Shown in pieces: positions 8,861 to 17,489 of a DNA stretch of 64,000 nucleotides (its first letter is position 1; the number at the start of each line of letters is the position of its first letter). The notes under the pieces were generated by a model. It had not been told where the DNA came from, ran no database searches, and was given only the letters and a program-made list of their open reading frames with translations. This stretch comes from JAMHZE01 sp964424715. GTDB taxonomy: Bacteria; Pseudomonadota; Alphaproteobacteria; Rickettsiales; UBA8987. A program made the position numbers and the translations under genes. Location: contig CAYRJW010000002.1 of the NCBI GenBank assembly GCA_964424715.1, positions 4,220 through 68,219 on the forward strand. Direction: 5' to 3'.

Positions 8861-10120
8861 ATGGCGTCTATCAAAAGAGTAATAGCATCAACAATGGTCG
8901 GTAATGGGCTGGAATGGTATGATTATGCGCTTTATGGCACATTCACCGCACTTATCAGCAAGCATTTCTTTCCAGCCGGTGATGATGCCGTGGCTCTGAT
9001 AGCCACCTTCGGCATATTCGCCGTCGGCTTCCTGATGCGCCCCATCGGTGCGATATTCTTCGGTTTCATTGGTGATAAATATGGTCGCAAGAACGCGCTT
9101 TCTCTTTCGATATTAATGATGGCCTTTCCAACCGCCTGTATAGGCCTGCTTCCCACATACAGCGTAATCGGTATCTGGGCACCGATATTGCTCACCATCA
9201 TCCGGCTGGTGCAGGGCGTTGCCATAGGCGGCGAGTTTGGTGGTTCGATAGTTTACATGGTCGAACATTCCACCGAGAAAAATAAAAACCTTATCGGCAG
9301 CCTTTCTATAATCAGTATGCTGATAGGTCTGCTTGCTGGCGCGGCCATTTCAACCGGCCTTTCCGAGTTCATGACGCCTGAGGATTTTAATTCCTACGGG
9401 TGGCGCATACCATTCATACTAGGCTTTTTCATTGGTATAGTTGGCCTTTACATCCGTACCAAGCTTGATGAAAGCCCTGCCTTCATGGATGCCAAAGGTG
9501 CCGGCCACTTATGCGATAGGCCAGTGAAAGAAGCCATCCGCCATAATTATAAAGAGATATTACTGGGCATGGGCATCTATCTTTCCGTCACCATCCCATT
9601 CTACATACAAACCGTTTTTATGAATAGCTTCATGGTAAAATATCTTGGCTTTCCCACCAGAGATGCTTTGATAATATTTACCGTAAGCCTGCTGGTGATG
9701 ATGGTGATAACCCCGATATCCGCCATTCTGTGTGATAAGAAAGACCGTGAGAATATCTTAAAACTGGTGCTGATAACCTATATCCTCTTCGCCATCCCGT
9801 ATATTTACCTGCTGGATTACAAAACTTTTACCTTCGCCCTTATATCGCAAATGATATTCTCTGCGATACTAGCCTTTTACCTCGCCCCCATCCCAACCCT
9901 TATGGTGGATATATTCCCCTGCAAAACCCGCTATACCGGAATGTCCCTTTCCTGCAACCTAGCCGCCGCAATATTCGGCGGAACAGCGCCAATGGTGATA
10001 ACAAAACTGATAACCAGCACCGACTCAAACTACCCTATCTCATATTATGTTATATTCGCCGCGGTGGTATCCTTCATCTGCATAACGCGGGTTAGGACGA
10101 GGTTTCATTACAATATCTAA
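8861..10120 (+). CDS. MFS transporter, metabolite:H+ symporter family (ProP-like)
   Basis: A 419-residue inner-membrane protein with about 12 transmembrane helices. The N-terminal GNGLEWYDYALYG and the loop GFIGDKYGRKNAL are signatures of the MHS family, which includes ProP (proline/betaine) and KgtP (2-oxoglutarate). A second family motif is in RLVQGVAIGGEFGG. Families of ProP-like carriers are amplified in Rickettsiales. The substrate cannot be read from sequence. The ATG lies 27 bp after the preceding gene, so the two may be cotranscribed. Confidence 0.88.
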   Translation: MASIKRVIASTMVGNGLEWYDYALYGTFTALISKHFFPAGDDAVALIATFGIFAVGFLMRPIGAIFFGFIGDKYGRKNALSLSILMMAFPTACIGLLPTYSVIGIWAPILLTIIRLVQGVAIGGEFGGSIVYMVEHSTEKNKNLIGSLSIISMLIGLLAGAAISTGLSEFMTPEDFNSYGWRIPFILGFFIGIVGLYIRTKLDESPAFMDAKGAGHLCDRPVKEAIRHNYKEILLGMGIYLSVTIPFYIQTVFMNSFMVKYLGFPTRDALIIFTVSLLVMMVITPISAILCDKKDRENILKLVLITYILFAIPYIYLLDYKTFTFALISQMIFSAILAFYLAPIPTLMVDIFPCKTRYTGMSLSCNLAAAIFGGTAPMVITKLITSTDSNYPISYYVIFAAVVSFICITRVRTRFHYNI

Positions 10121-10144
10121 TTGAAAAATATAAATTAATCACCA

Positions 10145-10176
10145 TTAACGGTTTCTTAACTTTTTTGTGGTATAAT
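10145..10176 (+). promoter_or_regulatory. CtrA-type promoter of the 551-aa orphan gene
   Basis: TTAA-N7-TTAAC (10145-10160), 10 nt, then TATAAT (10171-10176) within GTGGTATAAT, an extended -10. There is no canonical -35; the box occupies that region, as in CtrA-activated promoters. The expected transcript starts about 50 nt before the GTG start. Confidence 0.75.
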
Positions 10177-10231
10177 GGGTCATCACGAATTATAATATTG
10201 CGCGATAGTTTTAAGAAAGCAGGGGTTTACG

Positions 10232-11887
10232 GTGTCACCAAAAGTTTATGAAAACAATGAAGAGGCAGTAAAAGATCTGCTGGAAACATTGTTTGAGAAT
10301 GAATATGAAGAGCTTGTCAGGGATTTTAACGGAACTAACAAATCAAGTTTCTCCGTAACCGTTGCTGACAAAAACATATTTCTTTCTATAGATGAGCCTG
10401 AGACCAGCGCAACACATTCGCTTGGGTTTGAAAGGGCAAAGCGTAAGCATAATTTTTTATCTGCAGCATCACAGAACATAGAAGACGATCCTATTTTTGA
10501 CAATACTGACTATGCCGCTATTGCAAAAGAGCAAGGCATAAAAGAAGTAGATAAAATAGATGCAAGGCACAAGGTGGAAGCAAATTTCCCGCGCTATTTT
10601 GAAAATGACCGGGAGGCTGTTTTTGAGATACATGTATGGAATAAAGATAGAACAGAGGTTTTAAGAAAAGCGGTTACTATAACGCATAACTATGTTGCAA
10701 ATGAAGCTGGCGAAGTTCTCTCTCATGAAGAGGGGGAAGAATTCAATGAACCGCACACGGCATATATTTTCGGCAAGGCTTATGCAGCCGTGTTTGAGCG
10801 TCTTGCAAAAAAATACAATATTGACAGATTAAAAGAAGAACTCGGTGAGATAGACTCCTACAGCCCTGAACTGGCTTTGGCGCATTTGTCCATTATACAT
10901 CCTAATCCTGAGCAGATAAGGAATATAGGTTATGGATTCTTTTATAATGATGCCAAGCGTGAGATCATAGAAAACGATAAAGGGTTTATCTCTGAATATG
11001 AAGGCAAGCTAAAGGAATATAAGGAAAAGCTGAAAGGATATAAAAAAAAGTTATATAAGGCTAATTCTTATGCAAGTGTGAACGAGGAATTTGAGCTGAA
11101 AGAGCCTTATGAGGGGTTTAAAAAAGAATATGATGATCTTGAAAAAGAATATGGCAATTTCAGAAAAGAATATGACAAGGTTCTCAGGTGCAATGCAAAA
11201 ATAAGGGCGGACGCCATAGATAAAGATGTTCTGTATCAAAAGGGCGAAGATATCGTATCGGGCTTTAAAGATACGGCGCAGTCAGTTTATGATAGCTACT
11301 CTAAAATAGGCGATGAATTAAGTGTCGGTCCCGTTCATATTGATCCATGGACCGATAATATAATAAGACATTTTATGTCCTGGGGAGCAAATGTTGAAAA
11401 TAGGCACAACCATATACCTAACCCGACTTCAAAATATAATCCCAATTCAGTGATAACCTCTAAATTAATAGATAATGATAATGCCGGTGTAAGCTATCGG
11501 GCCATGGATATTGCGCTTACATTGAATGCTATGTCCGGAATAACTCTTGATCAAAAAAATAAAACTGTATCCTTCACTGAATCCGGCAAGGCTCTTCTGC
11601 GTGGTGCAGATGAAGTAAGGCATCTGGAAGCTAATTTTGAAAAAAATATATTATTACTAGTTTCCGCAGCAAAGGTCATGGTAGGTAATATGCGTTTAGG
11701 TAAATATGCCCATGAGGATTTTGATAAAAGATGGCCGATAAAGCAGATAGAAGAAGCAAAATCATTTGTTGAAGCTTTTAAAGAAGGATGGAAAGTAGAT
11801 CTGAATTTTTTAACTCCCCCTCAAACTCTTGTTGCAAGCGATTCACGATATACTCGCCTGAAAACAAGATTTCCTCAACTGGCGTAA
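10232..11887 (+). CDS. Orphan hypothetical protein with central coiled coil
   Basis: A 551-residue protein with no recognised family. It starts at GTG, preceded by AGGGG. The N-terminal 240 residues are acidic and mixed alpha/beta. Residues about 245-330 form a Lys/Glu/Tyr-rich coiled coil with repeated EY-x-K/EKEY units, followed by a helical C-terminal part. There is no signal peptide or membrane helix. It is controlled by a CtrA-type promoter and ends 12 bp before the 3' end of tRNA-Leu(CAG). A large orphan protein of this type could be a secreted or surface-associated factor, but nothing in the sequence proves that. Confidence 0.7.
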   Translation: MSPKVYENNEEAVKDLLETLFENEYEELVRDFNGTNKSSFSVTVADKNIFLSIDEPETSATHSLGFERAKRKHNFLSAASQNIEDDPIFDNTDYAAIAKEQGIKEVDKIDARHKVEANFPRYFENDREAVFEIHVWNKDRTEVLRKAVTITHNYVANEAGEVLSHEEGEEFNEPHTAYIFGKAYAAVFERLAKKYNIDRLKEELGEIDSYSPELALAHLSIIHPNPEQIRNIGYGFFYNDAKREIIENDKGFISEYEGKLKEYKEKLKGYKKKLYKANSYASVNEEFELKEPYEGFKKEYDDLEKEYGNFRKEYDKVLRCNAKIRADAIDKDVLYQKGEDIVSGFKDTAQSVYDSYSKIGDELSVGPVHIDPWTDNIIRHFMSWGANVENRHNHIPNPTSKYNPNSVITSKLIDNDNAGVSYRAMDIALTLNAMSGITLDQKNKTVSFTESGKALLRGADEVRHLEANFEKNILLLVSAAKVMVGNMRLGKYAHEDFDKRWPIKQIEEAKSFVEAFKEGWKVDLNFLTPPQTLVASDSRYTRLKTRFPQLA

Positions 11888-11899
11888 GCCCTAAGAGCT

Positions 11900-11986
11900 T
11901 GGTGCGGTTAAGAGGACTTGAACCTCCACACCCGTAAGGGTATATGGACCTGAACCATACGCGTCTGCCAATTCCGCCATAACCGC
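11900..11986 (-). tRNA. tRNA-Leu (anticodon CAG)
   Basis: A class II tRNA with GCGGTTA/TAACCGC acceptor stem, anticodon stem TATGG/CCATA around loop TTCAGGT, a variable-arm hairpin (ACCC/GGGT), and T-arm GGTTCAAGTCC. The 3' CCA is encoded (11900-11902). Confidence 0.95.
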
Positions 11987-12029
11987 ATTCTTTTAGCAGC
12001 GCTACCATTAACACTGATTTTATTTTGTA

Positions 12030-12125
12030 CAAGTGAAAATTTGAGGGTGGCTTGCCGAGCCGTAGCCCGCCTACGTTCGTGCTGAACTTCGTCGAGGCAG
12101 CCTTCTTCCAAATTCGGTTCAAGTG
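12030..12125. repeat. Imperfect palindrome between the two tRNA-Leu genes
   Basis: The tRNA spacer contains an imperfect inverted repeat (ACAAGTGAAAATTTGAGG with GGCAGCC...CCAAATT) flanked by two direct copies of CAAGTGAAA (about 12029 and 12119). The core contains GCCGTAGCC and GTGCTGAACTTCGTC, resembling rickettsial palindromic elements. The direct flanks suggest a duplicated target site, but this is not certain. Confidence 0.45.
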
Positions 12126-12145
12126 AAACTCATTAAGGCGAAGGC

Positions 12146-12230
12146 TGGTGCGGATAAGAAGACTCGAACTTCCACGATGTTACTCGCTACCACCTCAAGG
12201 TAGTGCGTCTACCAATTCCGCCATATCCGC
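12146..12230 (-). tRNA. tRNA-Leu (anticodon GAG)
   Basis: A class II tRNA with GCGGATA/TATCCGC acceptor stem, anticodon stem CTACC/GGTAG around TTGAGGT, a long variable arm, T-arm GTTCGAGTC and encoded CCA (12146-12148). It shares most of its acceptor and D-arm with the CAG tRNA next to it, suggesting tandem duplication. Confidence 0.95.
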
Positions 12231-12277
12231 ATATTTGCAAGCATTTAATGCCTGAAACTGCTTAAGTCAAGATTATA

Positions 12278-13150
12278 CTAAGATACGAGATGGGTTCTAT
12301 CCAGTCTCATTTTATGAAATTCCCTGTTATAAGGAATGTCATGGCAACCGGTTTTCATGTTCCACTCAAGAACCCCGACAGGTGATGCTATCTCGGCCTG
12401 TTTGCGTATCTGGTCTATGGCTGCGATGGTATCATACATGAACTTATCAGCTTTCACCCAATCCGGCTTTTGTATTCCTATACTCGTTTCTTTATTATCT
12501 ATCTTGTAAGATAATATCAGGGTCTTTTTAAGATATTCCACGGTCCTTTCCTGTGAATATCTTATGTTGTTATTTTTTGATGTATAAAAATAACCGACCT
12601 TCAGGATGGAAATATCTTTTAATTCGTCACTCATCTTACTATGTGCGCCAATTTTAGTATGATTGCCGGTTTTTGTATTTAGTAAGGTTTCAACAAGATC
12701 CGGGCTTGATATAAGTTCTAAATTCACTAACGCATTGATCCTGGGGTTAGGTATTGGTTTTTTTGGCACAAACACAGAGTTATCCAGATTGGCTAATTCA
12801 GATGGTGATATAATGGGATTGTCAGATGTCATAGAATAAATGACCTCATCGGCGCTTAAGGTTATGTCTGTCTGTTTTAAGGAGGGGGTATTCTTCAGCT
12901 CCTTAAGGAGCTGGGCAGCAAAAGCATCTGCTGAAGGTTTAGTAGGATTTCTTTTTGGAATGTATACAATTATAGGATCATTATTATTCAGGTCTAAATT
13001 TATAACGATCTTGGTCTTATTTTTTGATACGCCCGACCGTATCGAGATCTTTTCTGCATTTAGTAAGTCAGGAAGATTCCTAAGTAATATATGATCTCTT
13101 ATAATGGTTGAGTGATTATTAGCACTATTATCAATAGAATAGACCGGCAT
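12278..13150 (-). CDS. Orphan hypothetical protein
   Basis: A 290-residue soluble protein without a recognised family, signal peptide or membrane helix. The ATG at 13150 is preceded by a GGGG-containing ribosome site. The N-terminal half alternates short strands and Asn/Pro-rich loops (NLDLNNNDPIIVYIPKR). The C-terminal half is more helical. The upstream region has a TTAACC half-site, a TATAAT and a GGTATAGT, but not the exact CtrA spacing seen at four other orphan genes, so I do not include it in that set. The neighbours are tRNA-Leu(GAG) and ftsH. Confidence 0.65.
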   Translation of the reverse strand: MPVYSIDNSANNHSTIIRDHILLRNLPDLLNAEKISIRSGVSKNKTKIVINLDLNNNDPIIVYIPKRNPTKPSADAFAAQLLKELKNTPSLKQTDITLSADEVIYSMTSDNPIISPSELANLDNSVFVPKKPIPNPRINALVNLELISSPDLVETLLNTKTGNHTKIGAHSKMSDELKDISILKVGYFYTSKNNNIRYSQERTVEYLKKTLILSYKIDNKETSIGIQKPDWVKADKFMYDTIAAIDQIRKQAEIASPVGVLEWNMKTGCHDIPYNREFHKMRLDRTHLVS

Positions 13151-13214
13151 AGTTTCCCCAGTTAAATTGATCGGGGTACTATACCATAATTATAACCATA
13201 AACCAATAGGTTAA

Positions 13215-15125
13215 TTATGCTCCCTGAACGCCGGGATCGGGCGTTAATATCCCTCCGGATAAGCTGCTGTTCCCAAACGAAGATTTCTTGATCGGAGTAG
13301 GGGTTATGTTCGATCCTCTGTCTATCTTGCCGCCTTCCATGATTATCTTTATCTCGTCGCCGTTCAGCGTTTCATATTCAAGAAGGGCCGCCCCAAGCAG
13401 GTGCAGTTTCTCGATATGCTGATTCAGTATCATAGTGGCAAAAGCATGAGCTTCGCCGATAAGCTTCTTCACTTCTTCATCGATCTTTTTAAGCGTATCC
13501 TCTGAAACGCTTTCCTTCTTGCCCAGTGAATAGCCTAGGAACGGGTTTTCCTCGCCTTCGCCATAGAATACCGCGCCGACCTCTTCGCTCATGCCCCATT
13601 TCTTTACCATGTTGCGTGCCATGCTGGTTACATACTGAATATCGCTGCTTGCGCCACTGGTAACTTTATCATGGCCGAAAATAAGTTCTTCCGCTACGCG
13701 TCCGCCCATTGCCATTGCCATGTCAGATTTCATCTTCTGGCGGGTGAGGGAATATCTGTCCTTCTCCGGCAGGCGCATCACCATGCCTAAGGCGCGGCCC
13801 CTTGGTATAATGGTGGCCTTGTGAATAGGATCGCAGCCCGGAGCGTAATTGCCCACTATAGCGTGGCCAGCTTCGTGGTAGGCGGTAAGCTTGCGTTCTT
13901 CCTCATCCATCTTCATGGATTTTCTTTCAACACCCATCATGACCTTATCTTTCGCATGTTCCATTTCGCGCATGGTAACAACCTTCTTGTTCCTGCGTGC
14001 AGCGGTAAGGGCGGCCTCGTTGCATAGATTCGCAAGGTCGGCACCGCTGAAGCCCGGTGTACCACGTGCGATAACTTTAGTTTCAACATCCGGCGCGACC
14101 GGAATTTTGCGCATATGGATATTCAATATTTTTTCACGGCCATTCAGATCAGGAAGTGGCACAACCACCTGCCTGTCGAACCTGCCGGGACGAAGCAGTG
14201 CAGGGTCAAGCACATCCGGCCTGTTTGTTGCGGCTATAACAATGATACCTTCCTGCGGCTGGAAGCCATCCATTTCTACAAGTAACTGATTCAGGGTCTG
14301 TTCGCGTTCGTCATTCCCGCCGCCCATACCTGCGCCACGATGTCTACCCACGGCATCTATCTCATCAATGAATACGATACATGGCGCGTGTTTGCGCGCA
14401 TCAGCGAACATCTCGCGCACGCGGCTCGCGCCAACGCCCACGAACATCTCAACGAAATCCGAGCCGGAAATTGTAAAGAACGGCACACCCGCTTCACCCG
14501 CAATAGCGCGTGCCAGCAATGTTTTACCCGTTCCCGGATGCCCGGAAAGCAGAACACCCCTTGGGATTTTTCCGCCGAGTGCCTGAAATTTTTTAGGGTC
14601 TTTTAAGAAATCAACGATCTCCTCAACCTCTTCACGCGCTTCATCAATACCTGCAACATCATCAAATTTAACTACGCCGTCTTTTTCGGTAAGCATTCTT
14701 GCTTTTGATTTTCCAAAGCCGAAAGCCCCTCCGCCCCCTTTACCGCCGCCCATCTGCTTCATCATGAAGAACCAAAGCCCGACCAGAAGTAAAATAGGAA
14801 AGGCGCTTGCCAGAATATTTAAAAAGAAACTGCCGGAATTATCCTGCGGCTGCGCATCTATAGCTACATTAGCCGCGTTCAGGCGATCTATCAGGTTAGG
14901 ATAGTTCGGGCTGAAAGTAGAAAAACTGGTGCCGTTAGTGAAAACGCCGTGAATATTATTATCCTGTATCTTAACCTTAGCAACTTGCCCGCTATCAACG
15001 CTACTCAGGAACTCGGAAAAATTGATAGTAGGCTTTGAACCCTCGGTATTGCTGAACTCATATAAAGTTCCAACCACAACTATTATGGCAAGCCAAATTA
15101 CGATACTTTTTCCAAATCCACCCAT
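13215..15125 (-). CDS. ftsH: ATP-dependent zinc metalloprotease FtsH
   Basis: A 636-residue membrane-anchored AAA+ protease that degrades membrane and short-lived cytoplasmic proteins. Two transmembrane helices (about 7-24 and 104-125) flank a periplasmic domain. The AAA module has Walker A GHPGTGKT, Walker B FIDEIDAVG and the second region of homology RPGRFDRQV. The zinc site is HEAGH. Length and order are normal. It follows pal and tilS on the same strand, a conserved alphaproteobacterial order, with a long palindrome in the tilS-ftsH spacer. Confidence 0.98.
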   Translation of the reverse strand: MGGFGKSIVIWLAIIVVVGTLYEFSNTEGSKPTINFSEFLSSVDSGQVAKVKIQDNNIHGVFTNGTSFSTFSPNYPNLIDRLNAANVAIDAQPQDNSGSFFLNILASAFPILLLVGLWFFMMKQMGGGKGGGGAFGFGKSKARMLTEKDGVVKFDDVAGIDEAREEVEEIVDFLKDPKKFQALGGKIPRGVLLSGHPGTGKTLLARAIAGEAGVPFFTISGSDFVEMFVGVGASRVREMFADARKHAPCIVFIDEIDAVGRHRGAGMGGGNDEREQTLNQLLVEMDGFQPQEGIIVIAATNRPDVLDPALLRPGRFDRQVVVPLPDLNGREKILNIHMRKIPVAPDVETKVIARGTPGFSGADLANLCNEAALTAARRNKKVVTMREMEHAKDKVMMGVERKSMKMDEEERKLTAYHEAGHAIVGNYAPGCDPIHKATIIPRGRALGMVMRLPEKDRYSLTRQKMKSDMAMAMGGRVAEELIFGHDKVTSGASSDIQYVTSMARNMVKKWGMSEEVGAVFYGEGEENPFLGYSLGKKESVSEDTLKKIDEEVKKLIGEAHAFATMILNQHIEKLHLLGAALLEYETLNGDEIKIIMEGGKIDRGSNITPTPIKKSSFGNSSLSGGILTPDPGVQGA

Positions 15126-15214
15126 GACAAATCTATGCTAAAGATAATAAAATATTTATCTGTATATAGGTCGTTTGATAAGGGGTTTCAAGTGAAAGAA
15201 GGTTAATTAATACT

Positions 15215-15338
15215 CGTCATTGCGAGGGAGCATCGCGACCGCGGCAATCCAGTGGGTATTTTGGGAACTTAAGATTGAATTGCTTGCGCAATAATCCGTT
15301 TTACTAGATTGCTTCGTCGCAGGCTCCTCGCAATGACG
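15215..15338. repeat. Long palindromic repeat, Rickettsia-like, between tilS and ftsH
   Basis: Both ends carry CGTCATTGCGAGG and its exact complement CCTCGCAATGACG. Internal arms contain ATTGCTTCGTCGCAGGC and its imperfect partner. This 'CGTCATTGCGAGG...GGCAATCCAG' element is a familiar dispersed repeat in Rickettsiales genomes. It separates ftsH from the tilS stop, so pal-tilS and ftsH may be separate transcripts. Confidence 0.75.
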
Positions 15339-15346
15339 GATGCATC

Positions 15347-16303
15347 TTATTCAAAAACCGCTATATCCGGTTTCTTCTTAACTATTTTGATACCCTGCAA
15401 TGTGGTAGCCTTAAAACCATTATCAAGGAACATTGCATCAAGATTTTTAATATTATCCATCCGCACCGGTTTTTTGGTTTGGGAATATTTCTTTACTAGA
15501 TCACGCAAGATCCTGAGCCTTATTTCAGTATGAAGCTTTTTGTATTTTGTTAAATTCACGCTCACTTCTTTTTTAGAAATATTCACTATCTCCGAAAAAG
15601 CCTTCTCTTTTTCCAGCTCAATAAATTCAGCCGCACGTGTAATATTCTCAATAACCCCTGATAGCCGTTTCCGTATCAGTGGATAATCCGAAAATCCTTC
15701 AAGCGTTACTCGAATATTATTGCGTGTGTGCTTCGTATCCTTATTGGTCTTATCTTCCCACCATTTTATCTTATTCTTCACCAGTAATTCTTTTAACTCT
15801 TCCTTAGAGAAAGAGAGTAGGGGGCGAATTATCGTAAATTCTTTATCTGCGAACTGTGAGCTATGAACCGCAAACTCTTTTATTCCCGCCAATCCATCCA
15901 GTCCGGAGCCGCGCTCCAGCCGCATTAAAAATGTTTCTATCTGGTCATCAAGATGATGAGCGGTAAGTATCTTTTTAATATTATTCTTTTCACAATAAGC
16001 AAAGATAAGTTCCTGCCTTACATCGCGCAGGAATTCTTCAATATTGGTTTTGGGGATGGGCTTCTTGTTAGTTAATATAACTACTCTATCAGCTTTTAGC
16101 TTTAGTTTGCTGATAAGGTATTTCTTAACATCATTGGCTTCTTTTGTAGATTCCTTGCGGAACTTATGATCTACAATGATAGCGGTGAAATTTAGCTTTG
16201 CCTGCTGGCACAAAAAACAAAGGGCAGTTGAATCACTGCCCCCTGAAATCGCTAGTGCGAATTTTTCTTTAGAATTTAGACCGTAACGACCAGCATCTAA
16301 CAT
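15347..16303 (-). CDS. tilS: tRNA(Ile)-lysidine synthase
   Basis: A 318-residue PP-loop ATPase that converts C34 of tRNA-Ile(CAU) to lysidine. The ATP loop is AISGGSDSTAL near the N-terminus. HHLDDQIETFLMRL and GLAGI follow, as expected for TilS. The protein is at the short end of the family (E. coli about 430) and lacks most of the C-terminal domain; short forms are common in alphaproteobacteria. Its ATG overlaps the pal stop by one base (TAATG). Confidence 0.93.
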   Translation of the reverse strand: MLDAGRYGLNSKEKFALAISGGSDSTALCFLCQQAKLNFTAIIVDHKFRKESTKEANDVKKYLISKLKLKADRVVILTNKKPIPKTNIEEFLRDVRQELIFAYCEKNNIKKILTAHHLDDQIETFLMRLERGSGLDGLAGIKEFAVHSSQFADKEFTIIRPLLSFSKEELKELLVKNKIKWWEDKTNKDTKHTRNNIRVTLEGFSDYPLIRKRLSGVIENITRAAEFIELEKEKAFSEIVNISKKEVSVNLTKYKKLHTEIRLRILRDLVKKYSQTKKPVRMDNIKNLDAMFLDNGFKATTLQGIKIVKKKPDIAVFE

Positions 16304-16818
16304 TAGTTGTTAACAACTGTTACAGCGCGGCGGTTCTTGCCCCAGGCTGCTTCGTTAGCGCCAAGGAATTCTGGGAATTCTTTGCCGTATGATATTGTGT
16401 TAAGGCGGTTAGCCGCGATACCCTGAGAAACCAGGAAGTTTTTAACAGCTTGTGCGCGTTTTTCGCCAAGAGCTAAGTTGTACTCTCTTGTGCCGCGTTC
16501 ATCGCAGTGACCTTCAATGGTAACGTTAGAACCGTTAGTAGCAAGCCAGCCAGCTTGTTTAGCTAGGATAGCCTGAGCTTCAGGAGATATTTCGGAAGAG
16601 TCAAAGCCGAAAAGAACTCTGTCGCCAGCGGTAGCAACCAGTTGTTCCTGTGCGCCTGTGTTAACAGAAGGCATGCCTTCCTGATTGACTTCATCAAGGC
16701 CAACAACTGCATTATCCTGCATCATTGTTGAATCAACAGTAGGTGTTTCATCCTTCTTTTTACATGCAGAAACAGAAAGTGCTGCGGAAAGGATCAAAAG
16801 AGTCAGAATTTTTTTCAT
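16303..16818 (-). CDS. pal: Peptidoglycan-associated lipoprotein Pal
   Basis: A 171-residue outer-membrane lipoprotein of the Tol-Pal system. It has a lipoprotein signal peptide ending in lipobox VSAC, an acidic linker, and an OmpA C-like domain (about 70-170) with the peptidoglycan-binding segments FGFDSSEI, GHCDERGT and NLALGEKRA. In most alphaproteobacteria cpoB/ybgF separates pal from tilS; here pal is directly coupled to tilS. tolQRAB are not in the window. Confidence 0.96.
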   Translation of the reverse strand: MKKILTLLILSAALSVSACKKKDETPTVDSTMMQDNAVVGLDEVNQEGMPSVNTGAQEQLVATAGDRVLFGFDSSEISPEAQAILAKQAGWLATNGSNVTIEGHCDERGTREYNLALGEKRAQAVKNFLVSQGIAANRLNTISYGKEFPEFLGANEAAWGKNRRAVTVVNN

Positions 16819-16968
16819 TTTAGGTACCCGTTAGATTAATATTGTTAAGTGGTTAGTCTTGAATAGTTCAATAAAATAGTAAGTCAATAAATTTTGTCCA
16901 GCAAAATGTAAAAAGCCTTGACCGGCGAACTTTAAAACAACAGTAACCGCAAACTAACTATATTATAA

Positions 16969-17397
16969 TTATGCCTGCTCTGATTCTGCTGCTCTTTCAG
17001 CCGCAACTCTTGCTACATCTTTTTTGCCTTTCGCTGCAGTGTCTCTGTCAACCAGCTCGATGATAGCAACATCAGCAGCATCGCCAAAGCGGTGGCCGAA
17101 TTTCATTACGCGTGAATAGCCGCCATTTCTTGCTTTATATCTTGGTGCTATAACATCGAATAGTTTTTTAACAGCTTCCTGGTTCCTGATGCGGGAAAGT
17201 GCAAGCCTGCGTGCAGCAAGGTCACCTTTTTTACCAAGTGTGATAACCTTATCAACGAACTTCTTAAGCTCTTTTGCTTTAGGAAGCGTAGTTGTAAGCT
17301 GCTCATGAACGATAAGGTCAGAAGCAAGGTTAGCCAGAAGCGAAAGCCTGTGGGTGCTTGATTTGTTAAGTAATCTTTGTTTATGTCCGTGTCTCAT
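16969..17397 (-). CDS. rplQ: 50S ribosomal protein L17
   Basis: A 142-residue ribosomal protein with the invariant N-terminus MRHGHKQRLL and segments LASDLIVHEQLTTTLPKAKE and GGYSRVMK. The C-terminal Ala/Glu-rich tail is alphaproteobacterial in style. It is the last gene of the alpha operon (rpsM-rpsK-rpoA-rplQ). A palindromic word repeat sits in the rpoA-rplQ spacer, leaving only about 16 bp before the ATG. Confidence 0.98.
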   Translation of the reverse strand: MRHGHKQRLLNKSSTHRLSLLANLASDLIVHEQLTTTLPKAKELKKFVDKVITLGKKGDLAARRLALSRIRNQEAVKKLFDVIAPRYKARNGGYSRVMKFGHRFGDAADVAIIELVDRDTAAKGKKDVARVAAERAAESEQA

Positions 17398-17413
17398 ATA
17401 TCTTCTCTTTTTT

Positions 17414-17482
17414 AACCTGTCACCTGTAACCTGTCACCTGTAACCTAAAAAAGGTAAGAGGTGAGAGGTGACAGGTGACAGG
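17414..17482. repeat. Palindrome of tandem 7-bp words, 5' of rplQ
   Basis: The left arm is made of 7-bp words of the form (C/A)ACCTGT. After an A-rich loop the right arm carries AGGTGAC/AGGTAAG-type words that are their complements. It would fold as a long imperfect hairpin in the rpoA-rplQ mRNA. The same word family occurs at 18541-18610 in this operon. Confidence 0.8.
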
Positions 17483-17489
17483 TATTTAA

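Noticed and set aside
13151..13210. Fifth member of the CtrA-type promoter set, before the 290-aa gene
   Set aside because: A TTAACC half-site and GGTATAGT are present, but the second TTAA and the 10-nt spacing are not.
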